The notes: generated by a model from the sequence alone, not told the origin. DNA of 64,000 bases from Burkholderiaceae bacterium (GCA_016790515.1 JAEUOY010000173.1:1-64000), one strand, 5' to 3'. Shown: positions 14,883 through 24,023, counted from the stretch's first letter. Translations and numbers: made by a program.

Positions 14883-17321
14883 TCAGCGTTCGGAGGCCAG
14901 CGTCAGCAGGACGTCGAGCAGCACGTTCGCCCCGCGCAGCAGATCGGCAGCCTCGGTGTGCTCGCGCGGGTTGTGGCTGATGCCCATCACGCTGGGCACG
15001 AAGATCATCGCCGACGGGCAGATCCTGGCCAGCATCTGCGCGTCGTGGCCCGCGCCCGAGGTCATGCGCCGCGTCCGGTGCCCGCGCGCCCGGGCACTGG
15101 CTTCGATGAGCCGCACCAGGCGTTCGTCGAAGCGCACCGGCTCGAAGCGGGCCAGCCGCCGCGTCTCGACCGACACCGACTGTTCGATACCCAGACGCCG
15201 GACGAAATCCGCCAGCTCCTGCTCGGCACGCTGCAGCGTCGCCTCGTCGGTGTTGCGCAGGTCCACCCTTACGGTGGCGCGCTCGGCGATCACGTTGATC
15301 AGGTTGGGGTGCAGGGCCATGGCGCCGACCGTCGCCACCTGGCTGCCGCCGTAGCGCTGCGCCAGCTCACGCACGAAGACGGCGATCGCCGCCGCGCAGT
15401 AGCCGGCGTCGCGGCGCAGCCGCATCGGCGTGGTGCCGGCGTGGTTGGACTGTCCGGTGATCGTGAACTCCTGCCAGGAGATGCCCTGCAGGTCCTGCAC
15501 CGCGCCGATCTCGAGGCCCTCGGCCTCCATCACCGGGCCTTGCTCGATGTGGAGTTCGACATAGGCATGCGGCACGATGGCCCCGCAGGCCATGTCGCCC
15601 GCATAGCCGATGCGCGACAGCTCGTCGCCCAGCCGCTTGCCATCGCTGTCGAGGCTGCCCAGTGCCTGCTCGAGCGGATGGCCGCCCGCATGGACCAGCG
15701 AGCCCATCATGTCCGGCTGGAAGCGCACACCTTCCTCGTTCGTGAACGCCGCCACGACCAGCGGCCGCTCCAGCACCCGCTGGCGATCGTTGAGCCAGCG
15801 CACCACCTCGAGCCCGGCCAGCACGCCGTAGTGGCCGTCGTAGCGGCCGCCGGTGGCCACGGTATCGATGTGCGAGCCGGTCATCACCGGCGCGGCGTCG
15901 GTCCGGTCGGCACGGATGCCGAAGATGTTGCCGATGCGGTCGACGCGGACCACGAGCCCCAGTGCCTTCATCCAGCGCACGAGCTGGTCGCGGCCCCGCT
16001 GGTCGGCATCGGTCAGCGCGATGCGGCAGACACCGCCGCCGTCGATGGCACCGATGGCCGCTTGGGCCGCGATCCGTTGCATCAGCCGCGCCTGCGAGAG
16101 GCCCTCGCGATCGAGCCAGGCGCGCTGTGCCGCCAGCACGTCGTCGGCCGCTCGCCCGACGATGCCCGCATACACGCCGGGGGCGGTGGCGCCCTCGGTG
16201 CTGATCAGCAGGACGCGGGACTGCGCGTCGAGTCTCGCCGCCTGTCGACCCGCGTCCGATTCCATCAGCGCCTGCAGCGCGGCCAGTCCCGCGACCGCGG
16301 ACTCGCCGGCGACCAGCGGCACATCGCCGTGCACGCCCTCGGCGAGCAGGCGCATCGCGGCTTCGGCCTGTGCATCGGAGACCGTCATGAAGAGGTCGAC
16401 CGAGGGCTGCAGGAAACGCCACGCCAGCGGCGATGTCTCGCCACAGGCCAGGCCGGCCATCACCGAGTCGACGCTGCCCGATGCCCGGGCCGGCCGGCCG
16501 GCAATGGCACTCTGGTACAGGCAGTCGGCCTGTTCGGGCTCGACCACGATGACGCCGGGACGATGGGCGCCGTACCGCTCCCAGAACACGCCGACGATGG
16601 CGGCGGCCATGCCGCCGACACCACCTTGCAGGATCAGGTGGGTCCAGGGGCAGCCGCCGGCGTCGTCGGCGTTCGCCAGCAGTTCCTCGGCGACGATGCC
16701 GTAGCCCTGCATCACGTCGCGCGGCACCGCCTCGCAGCCCTCGCAGGAAGTGTCGGACACCACCTCCCAGCCGTTGACCCGGGCCAGGCGCGCCGCCTCG
16801 CCGACCGATTCGTCGTAGTTGCCGGCGATGCGGACGATCTCGGCGCCGAACGCCGCGATGGCTTGTTCCCGTTCGTCGCTGACCTTGGCGTGCAGCACGA
16901 TCACGCAGCGGCAACCGACACTCTGCGCTGCCGCCGCCAACGCGCGGCCGTGGTTGCCGTCGGTGGCGCTGACGACGACGAAGTCCTTCAGTGCCTGGGC
17001 GTGCCGGCCGGCGAGCAGCTCGGCGCCCGACCAGCCGTGCTGCGCGAAACGCCGCTGCACCAGCTGGAGCAGTGCGTTGGGCGCCCCCAGCGCCTTGAAG
17101 CTGCCGAGCGGCGAACGCTTCGATTCGTCCTTGACCGTGAGGCTGGCGATGCCGAGCGTCCTGGCCAGGCCCGGCAGCGACCAGGCGGGCGTCGGATACG
17201 CGGACAGCCCCGGCCAGCCGGCCAGGCGCCGGCTCGCGGCCCGGGCCTCGGACAAGCTCAGCAGCGACCGCAGGTCGGCGTCGTAGGGCCGGCGGACGGC
17301 GCGGGGGTTGGATCGGAACAT
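14883..17321 (-). CDS. fusion of diaminopropionate ammonia-lyase with an M20 carbamoylase/allantoate-amidohydrolase-type hydrolase
   Basis: One uninterrupted 812-codon frame. Residues 1 to about 400 are a PLP enzyme of the diaminopropionate ammonia-lyase (YgeX) type: the PLP lysine is in SPLGSFKALGA (K76), SATDGNHG gives D121, VSDTSCEG gives D190, and the phosphate loop is LQGGVGGMAAA. Residues from about 408 to the end are a dinuclear-metal M20 hydrolase of the N-carbamoyl-L-amino acid hydrolase/allantoate amidohydrolase group. They open with IDGGGVCRIALTDAD and keep GSHIDTVATGGRYDGHYGV (H484, D495), FTNEEGVRF (E529, E530), ELHIEQGP, SGAGHDAQ and SHNPREHT. Both halves look complete. In E. 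coli, ygeX and the M20 gene ygeY are neighbours, so the fusion joins two enzymes already linked by genome context. It is divergent from yaaA across 459 bp. Confidence 0.85.
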   Translation of the reverse strand: MFRSNPRAVRRPYDADLRSLLSLSEARAASRRLAGWPGLSAYPTPAWSLPGLARTLGIASLTVKDESKRSPLGSFKALGAPNALLQLVQRRFAQHGWSGAELLAGRHAQALKDFVVVSATDGNHGRALAAAAQSVGCRCVIVLHAKVSDEREQAIAAFGAEIVRIAGNYDESVGEAARLARVNGWEVVSDTSCEGCEAVPRDVMQGYGIVAEELLANADDAGGCPWTHLILQGGVGGMAAAIVGVFWERYGAHRPGVIVVEPEQADCLYQSAIAGRPARASGSVDSVMAGLACGETSPLAWRFLQPSVDLFMTVSDAQAEAAMRLLAEGVHGDVPLVAGESAVAGLAALQALMESDAGRQAARLDAQSRVLLISTEGATAPGVYAGIVGRAADDVLAAQRAWLDREGLSQARLMQRIAAQAAIGAIDGGGVCRIALTDADQRGRDQLVRWMKALGLVVRVDRIGNIFGIRADRTDAAPVMTGSHIDTVATGGRYDGHYGVLAGLEVVRWLNDRQRVLERPLVVAAFTNEEGVRFQPDMMGSLVHAGGHPLEQALGSLDSDGKRLGDELSRIGYAGDMACGAIVPHAYVELHIEQGPVMEAEGLEIGAVQDLQGISWQEFTITGQSNHAGTTPMRLRRDAGYCAAAIAVFVRELAQRYGGSQVATVGAMALHPNLINVIAERATVRVDLRNTDEATLQRAEQELADFVRRLGIEQSVSVETRRLARFEPVRFDERLVRLIEASARARGHRTRRMTSGAGHDAQMLARICPSAMIFVPSVMGISHNPREHTEAADLLRGANVLLDVLLTLASER

Positions 17322-17780
17322 GGCAGGGGGGCTGTGCAGGTCAGGAAGGGGAGTCGTCGCTGCCGTCTTCAGCGGGCTGTCGTTGTCATGGCGCTTGCTC
17401 CTCGAAGCCGATGCGGCGATTGTTGGCGCATGGGGGCGCGCATCCACCGAGATTTCAGTCGCCGACGACGCCTTTGTGTCGTCATGGCTTGCGCAGGATC
17501 GATGACGTCGTGGGCAGCGAGATGGGCTCGATCCGACCGGGCCCTGGCCGGTGCAGCCGCCGGGCCCGCGGCGTCGGGCCCGGCGCAGGGAATCGGGCGG
17601 GCAAGGGCGGTGGCCCGAACCCGGGTTCGGCTTCCATGTGATGATCGACGGCGCAAGACCGGGTCGCCGGCAGCTGGCCGGGCGCCTCGCGCGGCGCCCG
17701 GCTGCCGCGAAGGCGCCGGGTCGCCGCAGTGGCCTGCGCGGTCGCCGGACGGCGCAGATCGACGGATCCACCGACTACCC
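17322..17780. other. divergent intergenic region between the fusion gene and yaaA
   Basis: About 460 bp without a supported gene. One inverted repeat, GACGAC-N8-GTCGTC at 17464-17483, could be a regulator site. No strong -10/-35 pair was seen and the fusion gene start at 17321 lacks an obvious Shine-Dalgarno. Confidence 0.4.
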
Positions 17781-18572
17781 ATGCTCTTCGTCCTCTCCCC
17801 CGCCAAGACCCTCGATTACGAGCGACCGCTCCCGCGCGGTGCCTCCCGACGTGCGACCGGACCGCAGTTCGTGCCGCAGGCCGCGGTCCTGATCGAGCTG
17901 CTGAAGTCCTTCACGCCGCCGCAGTTGTCGCGCCTGATGGACTTGTCCGACGAACTGGCGGCGCTGAACGCGGCGCGCTATGCCCGCTGGCAGCCCTTGC
18001 ACGACGCCGGCAACAGCCGGCCGGCGGTGCTGGCCTTCAACGGCGACGTCTACGCGGGGCTGGACGCGCGCAGCCTGACCGGCGCCGACCTCGGCTGGGC
18101 CCAGGACCACCTCGTGATCCTGTCGGGGCTCTACGGCGCGCTGCGACCGTTCGACCGGCTGCAGCCCTACCGGCTCGAGATGGGCACCGCGCTGGCCAAC
18201 GCCCGCGGCAGCGATCTCTATGCCTATTGGGGCGACACGGTCGCGGACTACCTGACGCAGCGCCTGGCCGCCGCCCGGCAGCCGACGATCGTCAACCTGG
18301 CCTCGCAGGAGTATTTCGAGGTCGTCCGGCGGCCGGCGCTGGGCGCGCGGATCGTCGACTGCCGGTTCGAGGACTGGGACGCCGCCTCGGGCCGGTACAA
18401 GGTGATCGGCGTCTTCGCCAAGCGGGCCCGCGGCCTGATGGCGCGCCATGCCGTCCGGCACCGCGTGCGCAGCGTCCAGGCGCTGCAGGGTTTCGACGCC
18501 GAGGGCTATGCGTTCGACCGGGCTGCGTCGGCCGCCGACCGGCTGGTCTTCCGCCGCCGCAGGGCCGGCTGA
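17781..18572 (+). CDS. yaaA: YaaA/DUF328 family peroxide-stress protein
   Basis: A 263-aa cytoplasmic protein beginning MLFVLSPAKTLDYERPLP, the conserved YaaA N-terminus. It continues with FNGDVYAGLDARSL, LSGLYGALRPFDRLQPYRLE and NLASQEYFEVV. In E. coli YaaA lowers free iron and protects DNA and protein from oxidation during peroxide stress; the biochemical activity is not settled. Length equals the family norm. The start is fixed by the conserved N-terminus, because upstream in-frame codons have no resemblance. Confidence 0.93.
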   Translation: MLFVLSPAKTLDYERPLPRGASRRATGPQFVPQAAVLIELLKSFTPPQLSRLMDLSDELAALNAARYARWQPLHDAGNSRPAVLAFNGDVYAGLDARSLTGADLGWAQDHLVILSGLYGALRPFDRLQPYRLEMGTALANARGSDLYAYWGDTVADYLTQRLAAARQPTIVNLASQEYFEVVRRPALGARIVDCRFEDWDAASGRYKVIGVFAKRARGLMARHAVRHRVRSVQALQGFDAEGYAFDRAASAADRLVFRRRRAG

Positions 18573-18636
18573 GAACCCGCCCGCGGCCGCCGCGGCGGCG
18601 GGCCGGTCCCTGGGGCGGCGCTGCCAGAATGTGGCC

Positions 18637-19503
18637 ATGAGCGGTTCGCAGGTCGTCACGCCGGAGTTGCGCCAGTGGATCATCGAGCAGGTCCAGGCGG
18701 GCTGCCAGCCCGCCGAGGTGCTGGCGTCGATGCGATCGAGCGGCTGGGACGAGGACGTGGCCATCGCCGCGCTGGAACACACGCTGCAGCAGTTCACCGC
18801 CGATCCGCTGCGGGTGCCGGCGCAGGGCCTGGCCCTGCCGCCCGCCGTGCGGGTTCCCGAGCCTGCGCTGGCGGGTTCACCCAGCCGGCTGTGGGCCGGC
18901 GACCGCGAGGTCTCGGTGCTGGTGATGCTGCGCAACCCGCCGCTGGTGGTCCTCGGCGGCCTGTTGTCCGACGAGGAGTGCGATGCGCTGGTCGCCGCTG
19001 CGGAGCCGCGGCTCGCGCGCTCGGAGACGGTCGTGCTCGAGACCGGGGGCAACGAGATCAATCCGTCGCGGACCAGCCGGGGCATGTTCTTCGGCCGCGG
19101 CGAGACGCCGCTGTGCCAGCGCATCGAGGCGCGCATCGCCGCGCTGGTGAACTGGCCGGTGGTCAACGGCGAGGGCCTGCAGGTGCTGCACTACCGGCCC
19201 GGCGCCGAGTACAAGCCGCACCACGACTACTTCGACCCCGGCCAGCCCGGCATGGCGGCGGTGCTGCGGCGCGGCGGCCAGCGGGTGGCCACGCTGGTGA
19301 TGTACCTGAACACGCCGCAGCAGGGTGGCGGCACCACCTTCCCCGACCTGTCGCTCGAGGTGGCGCCGATCAAGGGCAATGCGGTGTTCTTCAGCTACGA
19401 CCGCCCGCACGCGACCACCCGCACGCTGCACGGCGGCGCGCCGGTGATCAGCGGCGAGAAGTGGGTGGCCACCAAGTGGCTTCGCGAGGGCGAGTTCATT
19501 TGA
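18637..19503 (+). CDS. prolyl 4-hydroxylase-like 2-oxoglutarate/Fe(II) oxygenase
   Basis: A 288-aa protein with an N-terminal helical segment of about 55 residues (LRQWIIEQVQAG and on) followed by a prolyl 4-hydroxylase alpha-type dioxygenase domain. The iron ligands are H195 and D197 in KPHHDYFDP and H265 in RTLHGGAPV. K275 in GEKWVATKW is placed to bind 2-oxoglutarate. The family hydroxylates prolyl residues or other small targets, and the bacterial substrate is unknown. The ATG at 18637 is used because sequence before it has no coding character. It is convergent with the next gene. Confidence 0.88.
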   Translation: MSGSQVVTPELRQWIIEQVQAGCQPAEVLASMRSSGWDEDVAIAALEHTLQQFTADPLRVPAQGLALPPAVRVPEPALAGSPSRLWAGDREVSVLVMLRNPPLVVLGGLLSDEECDALVAAAEPRLARSETVVLETGGNEINPSRTSRGMFFGRGETPLCQRIEARIAALVNWPVVNGEGLQVLHYRPGAEYKPHHDYFDPGQPGMAAVLRRGGQRVATLVMYLNTPQQGGGTTFPDLSLEVAPIKGNAVFFSYDRPHATTRTLHGGAPVISGEKWVATKWLREGEFI

Positions 19504-19527
19504 CGGCGGTAGCTGGCCTGCCCGGTC

Positions 19528-19562
19528 TCAAGGAAACGCCGGGCCGTCCCAAGTTTCCTTGA
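19528..19562. terminator. inverted repeat between convergent genes
   Basis: Perfect 10-bp arms TCAAGGAAAC (19528-19537) and GTTTCCTTGA (19553-19562) flank a 15-nt loop. They sit between the stops of two convergent genes. The arms are symmetric and could stop transcription from either side, but there is no long T run. Confidence 0.5.
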
Positions 19563-19577
19563 CCCCCGCGGGGGGGC

Positions 19578-19598
19578 GGGCCGGGCGCAGCCCGGCCC
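19578..19598. terminator. GC-rich hairpin, possible bidirectional terminator
   Basis: Nine-base arms GGGCCGGGC and GCCCGGCCC enclose a GCA loop just before the minus-strand stop at 19608. It forms a tandem pair with the repeat at 19528-19562. Similar GC-rich hairpins are common between convergent genes in Burkholderiales. Confidence 0.5.
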
Positions 19599-19607
19599 TG
19601 GGGGCGC

Positions 19608-20972
19608 TCAGAAGGTGACGGTCTCGCCGTGCTGCGGCACCCGGGCGGCCCAGCCCAGCCGGTCCTTGATGCGCAGTCGCAGCGCATCGGCCGCGTCGGG
19701 CTCGCCGTGCACGACGAAGGTCTGGCGCGGCGCGCCGGGCATCCGCTGCAGCCAGGCCAGCATTTCCTCGGCGTCGGCATGGCCCGAGAAGCCTTCCAGC
19801 CCGGTGATCGCGGCGCGTACCGGCACGTACTCGCCGAAGATCTTCACCTCGCGGTCGCCGGCCAGCAGCCGCGCGCCGCGGCTGCCGCCGACCTGGAAGC
19901 CGGCAAAGACCACGTGGTTGCGCTCGTCGGGCGCCAGCCTGGCGAGGTGCAGCAGCACGCGGCCGCCGGTGGCCATGCCGCTGGCCGAGATGATCACCGC
20001 CGGATGGCGCGAGTTCGCGAGCCTCTGCGACTGCAGCACGCTGGTCACCAGCTGCACGCCGTCGCACAGGCAGCTGATCTCGCGCTGCGGCACGCGCAGC
20101 AGCCGCCGGTAGCGGCTGTACAGCGCGGTGGCCTCGATCGCCATCGGGCTGTCGAGGTAGATCGGCAGCCGTTGCGGGATCTCGCCGGCGCGCTTCAGGC
20201 GCTGCAGCACCAGCAGCAACGCCTGGGCGCGGCCGACCGCGAACGCCGGCAGCAGCACCCGGCCGTTGCGCGCGACGGTGTCGCGCACGATCCGGGCCAG
20301 CGCGGCGGGCGCCTCATGCTCGGCGCCGGCCAGGTGCAGGCGGTTGCCGTAGGTCGATTCGACCAGCAGCACGTCGGCCGCCGGCAGCACCTGCGGCGGC
20401 GGCATCAGCAGGTCGTGGGCGCGGCCGACGTCGCCGGAGAAGGCCAGCGTCTGGCCGCGGTGCGTCAGCGCCACCGAGCAGGCGCCCAACAGGTGCCCCA
20501 CCGGCGTCAGCGTGACCGTCACGTCACCCAGCGCGAGGCGGCGGCCCGGCGCCAGCGGCAGCAGCCTGGCGATCGCGCGGCGGGCATCGGCGCGGGTGTA
20601 CAGCGGCAGCGCCTTCTCGTGGCGCGAGAAGCCGCGGCGGTTGGCGCGCCGGGCGTCCTCCTCCTGCAGGTGGGCACTGTCGAGCAGCAGCACCTCGGCC
20701 AGGTCGCGGCTGGCCGGCGAGGTGTAGATCGGGCCGCGGAAGCCCGACTTCACCAGCAGCGGCAGCCAGCCGCTGTGGTCGACATGGGCATGGCTGAGCA
20801 CCACCGCGTCGATCTCGTGCGCCGGCACGCCCAGCGGCGCCCAGTTGCGCTCGCGCAGCACCTTGTAGCCCTGGAACAGGCCGCAATCGAGCAGGATGCG
20901 CTGCTCGCCGATCGTCACCAGGTGGCGCGATCCGGTGACGGTGTCGGCGGCGCCGAGGAACTGGATCTGCAT
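19608..20972 (-). CDS. beta-CASP metallo-beta-lactamase-fold protein (RNA-processing type)
   Basis: A 454-aa protein. The metallo-beta-lactamase core has the zinc motif SHAHVDHSGWLP and further ligands in PVGHLLGAC and FSGDVGR. It is followed by a beta-CASP domain (GRVLLPAFAVGRAQALLLVL, IYLDSPMA) and the C-terminal RNA-specificity motif ASGMATGGRVLLHL plus GFSGHADAEEML. These features match the YsfJ/CPSF-like exonuclease or phosphodiesterase group. Bacterial members are thought to process RNA, but the target is unknown. Start at 20972 (MQIQFLGAADTVTGS) is the family N-terminus. Confidence 0.88.
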   Translation of the reverse strand: MQIQFLGAADTVTGSRHLVTIGEQRILLDCGLFQGYKVLRERNWAPLGVPAHEIDAVVLSHAHVDHSGWLPLLVKSGFRGPIYTSPASRDLAEVLLLDSAHLQEEDARRANRRGFSRHEKALPLYTRADARRAIARLLPLAPGRRLALGDVTVTLTPVGHLLGACSVALTHRGQTLAFSGDVGRAHDLLMPPPQVLPAADVLLVESTYGNRLHLAGAEHEAPAALARIVRDTVARNGRVLLPAFAVGRAQALLLVLQRLKRAGEIPQRLPIYLDSPMAIEATALYSRYRRLLRVPQREISCLCDGVQLVTSVLQSQRLANSRHPAVIISASGMATGGRVLLHLARLAPDERNHVVFAGFQVGGSRGARLLAGDREVKIFGEYVPVRAAITGLEGFSGHADAEEMLAWLQRMPGAPRQTFVVHGEPDAADALRLRIKDRLGWAARVPQHGETVTF

Positions 20973-20994
20973 CGCTGGCCTCCTCGTCAGGGTC

Positions 20995-21426
20995 TCACCG
21001 GGCGTCCAGCGACTGGTATTCGAAATACTTCTGGCCGCCGAAGGCGATCGCGCCCATCAGCACCGTGCCGCCGACCAGCAGCGCGATCACCACGGCGATC
21101 ACCGCGCCCCAGCCGCTGGGCGTTGCCGGCTGGCCCGGGTGGTGGCGGGCAGCCCATCGCTCGTCGGGCGTCAGCCCGATGACGATCGCCGCCAGCATGC
21201 CCGCCACCAGCATCAGCCCCAGCAGCGGGATCAGCAGCCAGGCGGCATGGTCGTCCTGCCCCAGGTTGTGCATGCGGATCGCACCGGCCAGCCCGAGCAG
21301 CGTGGGCAGCGGGTGCAGCCAGCCGATCCGGTCGCGCCCGCCATACAGGTAGAAGCGGTGCGCGCCCAGGCTGCCCAGCCCCAGCGCCAGCCAGGCGGCC
21401 AGGGTCTTCGAACGGCGGCGGGGCAT
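20995..21426 (-). CDS. TM2-domain-like small membrane protein
   Basis: A 143-aa protein with a basic N-terminus followed by KTLAAWLALGLGSLGAHRFY and LYGGRDRIGWLHP. This is the TM2-type hairpin of two helices with a GxHRFY turn. Another one or two hydrophobic segments follow (LLIPLLGLMLVAGMLAAIVI and VIAVVIALLVGGTVLMG). Function of such proteins is not defined. It lies between a GNAT acetyltransferase and the beta-CASP gene, all on the minus strand with short gaps. Confidence 0.75.
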   Translation of the reverse strand: MPRRRSKTLAAWLALGLGSLGAHRFYLYGGRDRIGWLHPLPTLLGLAGAIRMHNLGQDDHAAWLLIPLLGLMLVAGMLAAIVIGLTPDERWAARHHPGQPATPSGWGAVIAVVIALLVGGTVLMGAIAFGGQKYFEYQSLDAR

Positions 21427-21436
21427 CGGGTCGGCT

Positions 21437-21973
21437 TCAGTCGGCCGCCGGCTGGCTGGCGCCGACGCCGAGCGAGCGCTGCATCAGCACCACGTCCAGC
21501 CAGCGGCCGAACTTCCAGCCCGAGGCCTTCAGCACGCCGGTGTGCTCGAAACCCAGCGCGGCGTGCACGCCGATCGAACCGGCGTTGGCGGCGTCGCCGA
21601 TCACCGCCAGCATCTGGCGCGCGCCGGCGGCCTCGCAGCGGCCGACCAGCTCGGTCAGCAGCAGGCGGCCGACGCCCTGGCCGCGTGCGTCGGGGTGCAG
21701 GTAGATCGAGTCCTCGAGGCAGAAGCGGTAGGCCTTGCGCGGGCGGAAGGTGTTGGCATAGGCATAGCCCAGCAGCCGGCCGCGGCGCTCGGCCACCAGC
21801 CAGGGCAGGCCGTTGGCCAGCACGTCGTGGCGGCGGCGGGTCATCTCGGCGGTGTCGGGCGGGTCGAGCTCGAAGGTGCCGGTGCCGTTGAGCACCGCCT
21901 CGGCATAGATCGCGGTGATTTCGGGCAGGTCGGCCACCGTGCTGGGGCGGATCGTCAGGGCGGTGTGGGGCAT
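21437..21973 (-). CDS. GNAT N-acetyltransferase of the phosphinothricin-acetyltransferase type
   Basis: A 178-aa acetyl-CoA-dependent acetyltransferase. IRPSTVADLPEITAIYAEAV and FRPRKAYRFCLEDSIYLHPD match the Pat/MddA subgroup, and the acetyl-CoA loop is ARGQGVGRLLLTEL. The C-terminus has the subgroup's GFEHTGVLKASGWKFGRWLD. The family acetylates amino-acid analogues such as phosphinothricin, methionine sulfone or sulfoximine; the actual substrate here is not shown. It is divergent from rpsP. Confidence 0.88.
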   Translation of the reverse strand: MPHTALTIRPSTVADLPEITAIYAEAVLNGTGTFELDPPDTAEMTRRRHDVLANGLPWLVAERRGRLLGYAYANTFRPRKAYRFCLEDSIYLHPDARGQGVGRLLLTELVGRCEAAGARQMLAVIGDAANAGSIGVHAALGFEHTGVLKASGWKFGRWLDVVLMQRSLGVGASQPAAD

Positions 21974-22013
21974 CTTGCGAAAAACAGGTGGCAGCCGTTT
22001 GTCGATGACAGTT

Positions 22014-22019
22014 TATAAT
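22014..22019 (+). promoter_or_regulatory. -10 box for the rpsP operon
   Basis: A perfect TATAAT occurs inside GTTTATAATGCGCGG, unusual in such GC-rich DNA, about 190 bp before rpsP. The -35 region is poor (around CAGCCG at 21992). Transcription would start near 22026 and leave a leader of about 180 nt. Confidence 0.6.
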
Positions 22020-22205
22020 GCGCGGTTTTCGGCGACGGCGGGCGGCTGACAGGCCCTCTGCGTATCTACGGCGCCGGACTGTGCCGCACCCAGGCTGGCA
22101 GGCATCGCATGGCGATGCAGGCGAAGCGGGCACGGCAACCCGATGGAACGGCTCCGAGTGTCTCCGGAGCCCGCCCGTCGCCCACGAATTTTTCGGAAGA
22201 TCAAC

Positions 22206-22493
22206 ATGGTCGTCATTCGGCTGGCACGCGGCGGCGCCAAGAAGCGCCCCTTCTACAACATCGTCGTCGCCGATTCGCGCGAACGCCGCGATGGTCGCTA
22301 CCTCGAGCGCCTGGGGTTCTACAACCCGATGGCCGCCGGCGGCGAGCAGCCGCTGCGCGTCGCGATGGACCGCGTCAGCTACTGGACCGGCGTCGGCGCG
22401 CAGCTGTCGCCCACCGTCAAGCGCCTGGTCGTCACCGCGGCCAAGGCCCAGGTGATGCCGGCCACCCCGGCCGCCGCGGCTGCCGCCGCCTGA
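22206..22493 (+). CDS. rpsP: 30S ribosomal protein S16
   Basis: A 95-aa ribosomal protein starting [20 protein letters not shown], with the S16 signature [20 protein letters not shown]. The alanine-rich C-terminal tail is typical of betaproteobacteria. GGAAG lies seven bases upstream of the ATG at 22206. It opens the conserved rpsP-rimM-trmD-rplS operon. Confidence 0.98.
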   Translation: MVVIRLARGGAKKRPFYNIVVADSRERRDGRYLERLGFYNPMAAGGEQPLRVAMDRVSYWTGVGAQLSPTVKRLVVTAAKAQVMPATPAAAAAAA

Positions 22494-22536
22494 TCGTGCC
22501 GCGGCACGCGCCGCGGCTTGCGGGCTGAGCCCGGCC

Positions 22537-23130
22537 GTGGCCGTCGATCCCTTCGAGCCGGCCTTCCCCGGCGACGCCGTCGAGGTCGGCCGCGTGCTCG
22601 GCGCCTGGGGTATCAAGGGCGCCATCCGCGTGCTGCCGTTCGCCAAGGACCCGCAGGCGCTGTTCTCGTCGCGCCGCTGGTTCATCCGCCCGCCCGAGGC
22701 GCCGCGCGCCCCTGCGCCGGCGAAGCCGGTGGTCTATCCGTCGCTGCTGCGCATCACGCAGGCCCGCGAGCAGGGCGACGATGTCGTCGCCACCGCGCAG
22801 GAACTGCCCGACCGCGCCGCCGCCGAGGCGATGAAGGGCGCGCGCGTCTTCGTCGCCCGATCGAGCTTTCCGACCGCCGGTGACGGCGAGTACTACTGGG
22901 TCGACCTGATCGGGCTGGCGGTGGTCAACCGCCAGGGTGAGGCGCTGGGCACCGTGATCGACCTGCTCGACACCGGCGCGCACAGCGTGCTGCGCCTGCG
23001 CCGCCCCGGCGCCGCCGAGGGCGCGCCGCCCGACGAATCCGAGCGCCTGATCCCCTTCGTCGCCGCCTACATCGACCAGGTCGACCTGGCCGGGCGCCGC
23101 ATCACGGTCGACTGGGGCCTGGACTACTGA
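22537..23130 (+). CDS. rimM: 16S rRNA processing protein RimM
   Basis: A 197-aa protein that assists maturation of the 30S head by binding S19. The N-terminal domain starts [20 protein letters not shown], and the C-terminal PRC-barrel has [20 protein letters not shown] and [14 protein letters not shown]. It contains an insertion rich in Pro/Ala ([13 protein letters not shown]) seen in relatives. The start is GTG at 22537, 44 bp after rpsP. Confidence 0.95.
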   Translation: MAVDPFEPAFPGDAVEVGRVLGAWGIKGAIRVLPFAKDPQALFSSRRWFIRPPEAPRAPAPAKPVVYPSLLRITQAREQGDDVVATAQELPDRAAAEAMKGARVFVARSSFPTAGDGEYYWVDLIGLAVVNRQGEALGTVIDLLDTGAHSVLRLRRPGAAEGAPPDESERLIPFVAAYIDQVDLAGRRITVDWGLDY

Positions 23131-23141
23131 CGCTGGCTGGC

Positions 23142-23909
23142 GTGCGCTTCGACGTCATCACGCTGTTCCCCGAGCTCTTTGCGCCGCACCTGACGCAGGG
23201 CATCACCCGCCGCGCGTTCGACAGCGGCCAGGTCGACGTGCGGCTGTGGCCGCTGCGCGACTTCGCCGAGGACGCCTACCGCCGGGTCGACGACCGGCCC
23301 TACGGCGGCGGCCCCGGCATGGTGATGCTGGCCGAACCGCTGCAGCGGGCGCTGGCGGCGGTGCGCGGCGACCGCGGCCCGGCGCCGGTCCCGGTGGTTC
23401 ACTTCAGCCCGACCGGCGCGCCGCTGACGCAGTCGCTGGTGCGGCAGATGGCCGACGGGCCCGGCGCGGTGCTGCTGTGCGGCCGCTACGAGGGCATCGA
23501 CCAGCGGCTCATCGACAGCGAGGTCACGCTCGAGCTGAGCCTGGGCGACTTCGTGCTGTCGGGCGGCGAACTGCCGGCGCTGGCGCTGCTCGACGCGGTG
23601 GCCCGGCTGCAGCCGGGCGTGCTGACGGCGCAGTCGCACGAACAGGACAGCTTCTCGGGCGACGGGCTGCTCGAGGGCCCGCACTACAGCCGGCCCGAGC
23701 TGCTGGACACCCGCCAGGGCCCGATGGCGGTGCCGCCGGTGCTGCTGAGCGGCCACCATGCGCAGATCGAACGCTGGCGGCGCGAGCAGTCGCTGCGCCT
23801 GACCGCGCTGCGCCGGCCCGACCTGATCGCCGCGGCGCGCAGCGCCGGGCGGCTGTCGGCGGCCGACGAGAAGATCCTCGCGGCGCTGGCTCAGCCGTCC
23901 AGGCTATAA
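23142..23909 (+). CDS. trmD: tRNA (guanine-N1)-methyltransferase
   Basis: TrmD methylates G37 of tRNAs to prevent frameshifting. The 255-aa product begins [20 protein letters not shown] (GTG start at 23142) and has the family motifs [18 protein letters not shown] and [13 protein letters not shown], the knot segment [18 protein letters not shown], and [18 protein letters not shown]. It follows rimM by 11 bp. The stop codon lies within a TATAAT (23905-23910) that might provide a secondary promoter for rplS. Confidence 0.97.
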   Translation: MRFDVITLFPELFAPHLTQGITRRAFDSGQVDVRLWPLRDFAEDAYRRVDDRPYGGGPGMVMLAEPLQRALAAVRGDRGPAPVPVVHFSPTGAPLTQSLVRQMADGPGAVLLCGRYEGIDQRLIDSEVTLELSLGDFVLSGGELPALALLDAVARLQPGVLTAQSHEQDSFSGDGLLEGPHYSRPELLDTRQGPMAVPPVLLSGHHAQIERWRREQSLRLTALRRPDLIAAARSAGRLSAADEKILAALAQPSRL

Positions 23910-23910
23910 T
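23905..23910 (+). promoter_or_regulatory. possible secondary -10 box before rplS
   Basis: TATAAT overlaps the trmD stop, 114 bp before the rplS start. No good -35 is visible, so this may be chance. Downstream the leader holds a short direct repeat, ACTCGAGCA twice. Confidence 0.3.
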
Positions 23911-24023
23911 CAAAGGCTTTTCGATCCTCTGCCGGGCAGAACTCGAGCAAGACTCGAGCACGAACAGGCCGCCATAGGGGCGCCTGTCGACAGCGCCGGC
24001 ACGATCGCACCAGGAGAAGACCC

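Noticed and set aside
17464-17483. GACGAC-N8-GTCGTC as an operator of the fusion gene
   Set aside because: The arms are only six bases of a sequence common in GC-rich DNA, and no second copy or regulator is nearby, so I keep it only as a note.
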